Positions 37,845 through 64,000 of a DNA stretch of 64,000 nt are shown piece by piece. The DNA lies in contig CM027383.1 in the NCBI GenBank assembly GCA_015680905.1, positions 97,034,501-97,098,500 of the forward strand, written 5' to 3'. Made by a program: the position numbers and the translations under genes. The stretch's first letter is position 1. Each line of letters begins with the position of its first letter. The notes beneath the pieces were generated by a model. It searched no databases and was not told the DNA's origin. It saw only the letters and a program-made list of their open reading frames with translations. The stretch is from Coptis chinensis (lineage: Eukaryota; Streptophyta; Magnoliopsida; Ranunculales; Ranunculaceae).

Positions 37845-38810
37845 TAAAAGGGTCGGGCCAGGCTAGCCCGCCCCTCAAATCATTAAAGCCCTTTATCCGG
37901 GTCCAAAATTTTGTAAGGGCCAGGGGTCGGTAGTAGGGTCAAACATGAAAACTCATTATCAACCCTCATTTTTTAGGGCCAAATGAGGGTCGGGTCGGGG
38001 CCAAACTATTATTTATTTATTTTTATCATATTTTGATTATGTATATCAATTTTAACTAAGTATACAAAACTAATTCTTGTGCTCTTAGAAGGAAAAAAAA
38101 AAAATGGTAGAAGAGATATTTTTAAAACATCTACATTTTTCATAGTTAACTATGTTGTCAGGTTGTATTTGCTTTTATGTATGACTTATGTAACTATCAT
38201 TAAATCAATTACAAAAAATGCATATGTTATGTCATGTTCTAATGAATTTATCCCCATTGAAAACTAATTTAGCGATTTTTTTTATACAACTTAGATAATT
38301 GGAGTATAATATATAAATCTCTACTGACTCCGAAGCATATATAATTAGAGTATAAATTGACTCCGAAGCAATTTACTTGAGAGCCTTTGAAAATGGGGGT
38401 TAACATGTACAAAGAGGTTGACTAGATGGAAAATCTCTACCATATGGAGGGAAGGCAATACCACCGTGGACTTATTGGCTAAACGAGGAATAGCATTAGC
38501 CGAAGGAGTAGTGAGCACCATGATTGGACGACTAAACTGGCTGCATAAATAGGAAGCTCCATTTCAAAGCTTTTATAGATTTTTGTGAGAATTTGCTTCA
38601 ATATACTTGTTTAGGATTACATGCATTATTTATGTTAAAGTTTTAATATATTCAAATTTACCAAGCCAAAAAAAAAAAAAAAAGTATAATATATAAATAT
38701 AATGTAAAATAACAATAAAACGCATGAGGGCTTTATGACCTAGGCCAACTTTTCAATTTTGAGGGCCGGGTTGAAGTGATTGTTGAAAAATGGGGACCCA
38801 ACCCGCCCGA
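37845..38810. mobile_element. GGGCC-rich repeat element split by a LINE fragment
   Basis: GC-rich ends flank an AT-rich centre: the left part has GGGTCGGGCCAGGCTAGCCC and CCAAATGAGGGTCGGGTCGG, the right part has GAGGGCCGGGTTGAAG and GACCCAACCCGCCCGAG. It is a non-coding repeat; an inverted partial copy lies at about 3216-3420 and a further fragment with AGGCTAGCCCGCC at about 48720-48755. The LINE fragment 38319-38682 is inserted in its AT-rich centre. Family unknown to me; edges approximate. Confidence 0.5.
38319..38682 (+). mobile_element. 5'-truncated LINE (L1-type) with polyA and 16-bp target duplication
   Basis: The insert encodes WREGNTTVDLLAKRGIALAE and ends GRLNWLHK before a stop; REGN-x-x-x-D-x-L-A-K-R is the C-terminal signature of the RNase H domain in plant LINEs. 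It has a short 3' UTR and a run of A at 38668-38682. AGTATAATATATAAAT occurs at 38303-38318 and again at 38683-38698, a perfect 16-bp target duplication. This proves one retrotransposition event of a 364-bp 5'-truncated copy. The intact duplication suggests it is fairly young. Confidence 0.92.
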
Positions 38811-39020
38811 GTTGCACGCTGAGCTTTGTCACACAAGCACACATTCATGATTCATTCATTCGTTCACACCTGATCACACATTTGCTGATTTTCTTCTTTT
38901 GGTTTCATTGTTACTCATTCTAACCCTAACCCGGTTTCGCAATCACCGCCTACTTAATTTATTACTGTTATTAACATAATTCCCACAGAAAGATACAAAC
39001 ACTCAGTAGTAGATTGTAGC

Positions 39021-63992
<24,972 letters not shown>

Positions 63993-64000
63993 GTTATTTT

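Overview
The window is nuclear DNA of a flowering plant, most likely a eudicot. The genes have plant-type GT-AG introns in visibly AT-rich non-coding DNA. The families are plant-specific or plant-typical (PIN-LIKES auxin carrier, B1-type cyclin-dependent kinase with PPTALRE, phosphoethanolamine cytidylyltransferase with two catalytic domains). The spaces between exons are filled with plant transposon debris. I cannot name the species.

Layout. (1) 1-1291, minus: first exons of a PILS6-like gene that runs off the left edge. (2) 1.8-5.7 kb: intergenic, with MITE-like elements. (3) 5913-17704, plus: an intact seven-exon WD40/transducin-like gene whose last intron is 9.4 kb long, because it holds about 7.6 kb of organelle-like (probably mitochondrial) DNA plus two MITE-like elements. 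(4) 19386-20921, plus: NMD3, the 60S ribosome export adaptor. It has a telo-box/site II promoter typical of ribosome-biogenesis genes but an in-frame TGA at codon 35. (5) 21.5-22.5 kb: decayed 5' part of a LIN1/CD2BP2-like spliceosomal gene. (6) 24968-30131: a KH-domain gene of the PEPPER/FLK group, missing its first exon and with broken frame. (7) 31451-34386, minus: a complete five-exon CDKB1. (8) 34.6-38.8 kb: MITEs, direct repeats, a Helitron-like repeat cluster, and a GGGCC-rich repeat with a nested LINE fragment. (9) 39021 to the right edge, plus: PECT1, a membrane-anchored CTP:phosphoethanolamine cytidylyltransferase. Its eight visible exons span 25 kb, with introns of 5.8, 5.9 (after removing nothing, 6.5 kb as measured 46233-52713) and 9.2 kb stuffed with LTR-retrotransposon fossils.

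The PECT1 introns are a museum of non-autonomous LTR elements: a Copia remnant, a short-internal element, a TRIM, a gag-protease-only Ty3 element with intact 5-bp target duplication, and two copies of another small LTR family, one of them split by a hAT-type element with a clean 8-bp target duplication. Several of them share a TACTGTTCA-like word near the leader or LTR.

I found no bacterial-type system, CRISPR array or clear RNA gene. The most rewarding points are the organelle-like insert tolerated inside an intact gene, the 35-bp perfect hairpin inside it, the paired indels that break NMD3's zinc ribbon, two matching splice-acceptor changes in the LIN1 relic, and the tandem duplication abutting a PECT1 splice acceptor. 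All family assignments were made by eye from remembered conserved motifs, without database searches.
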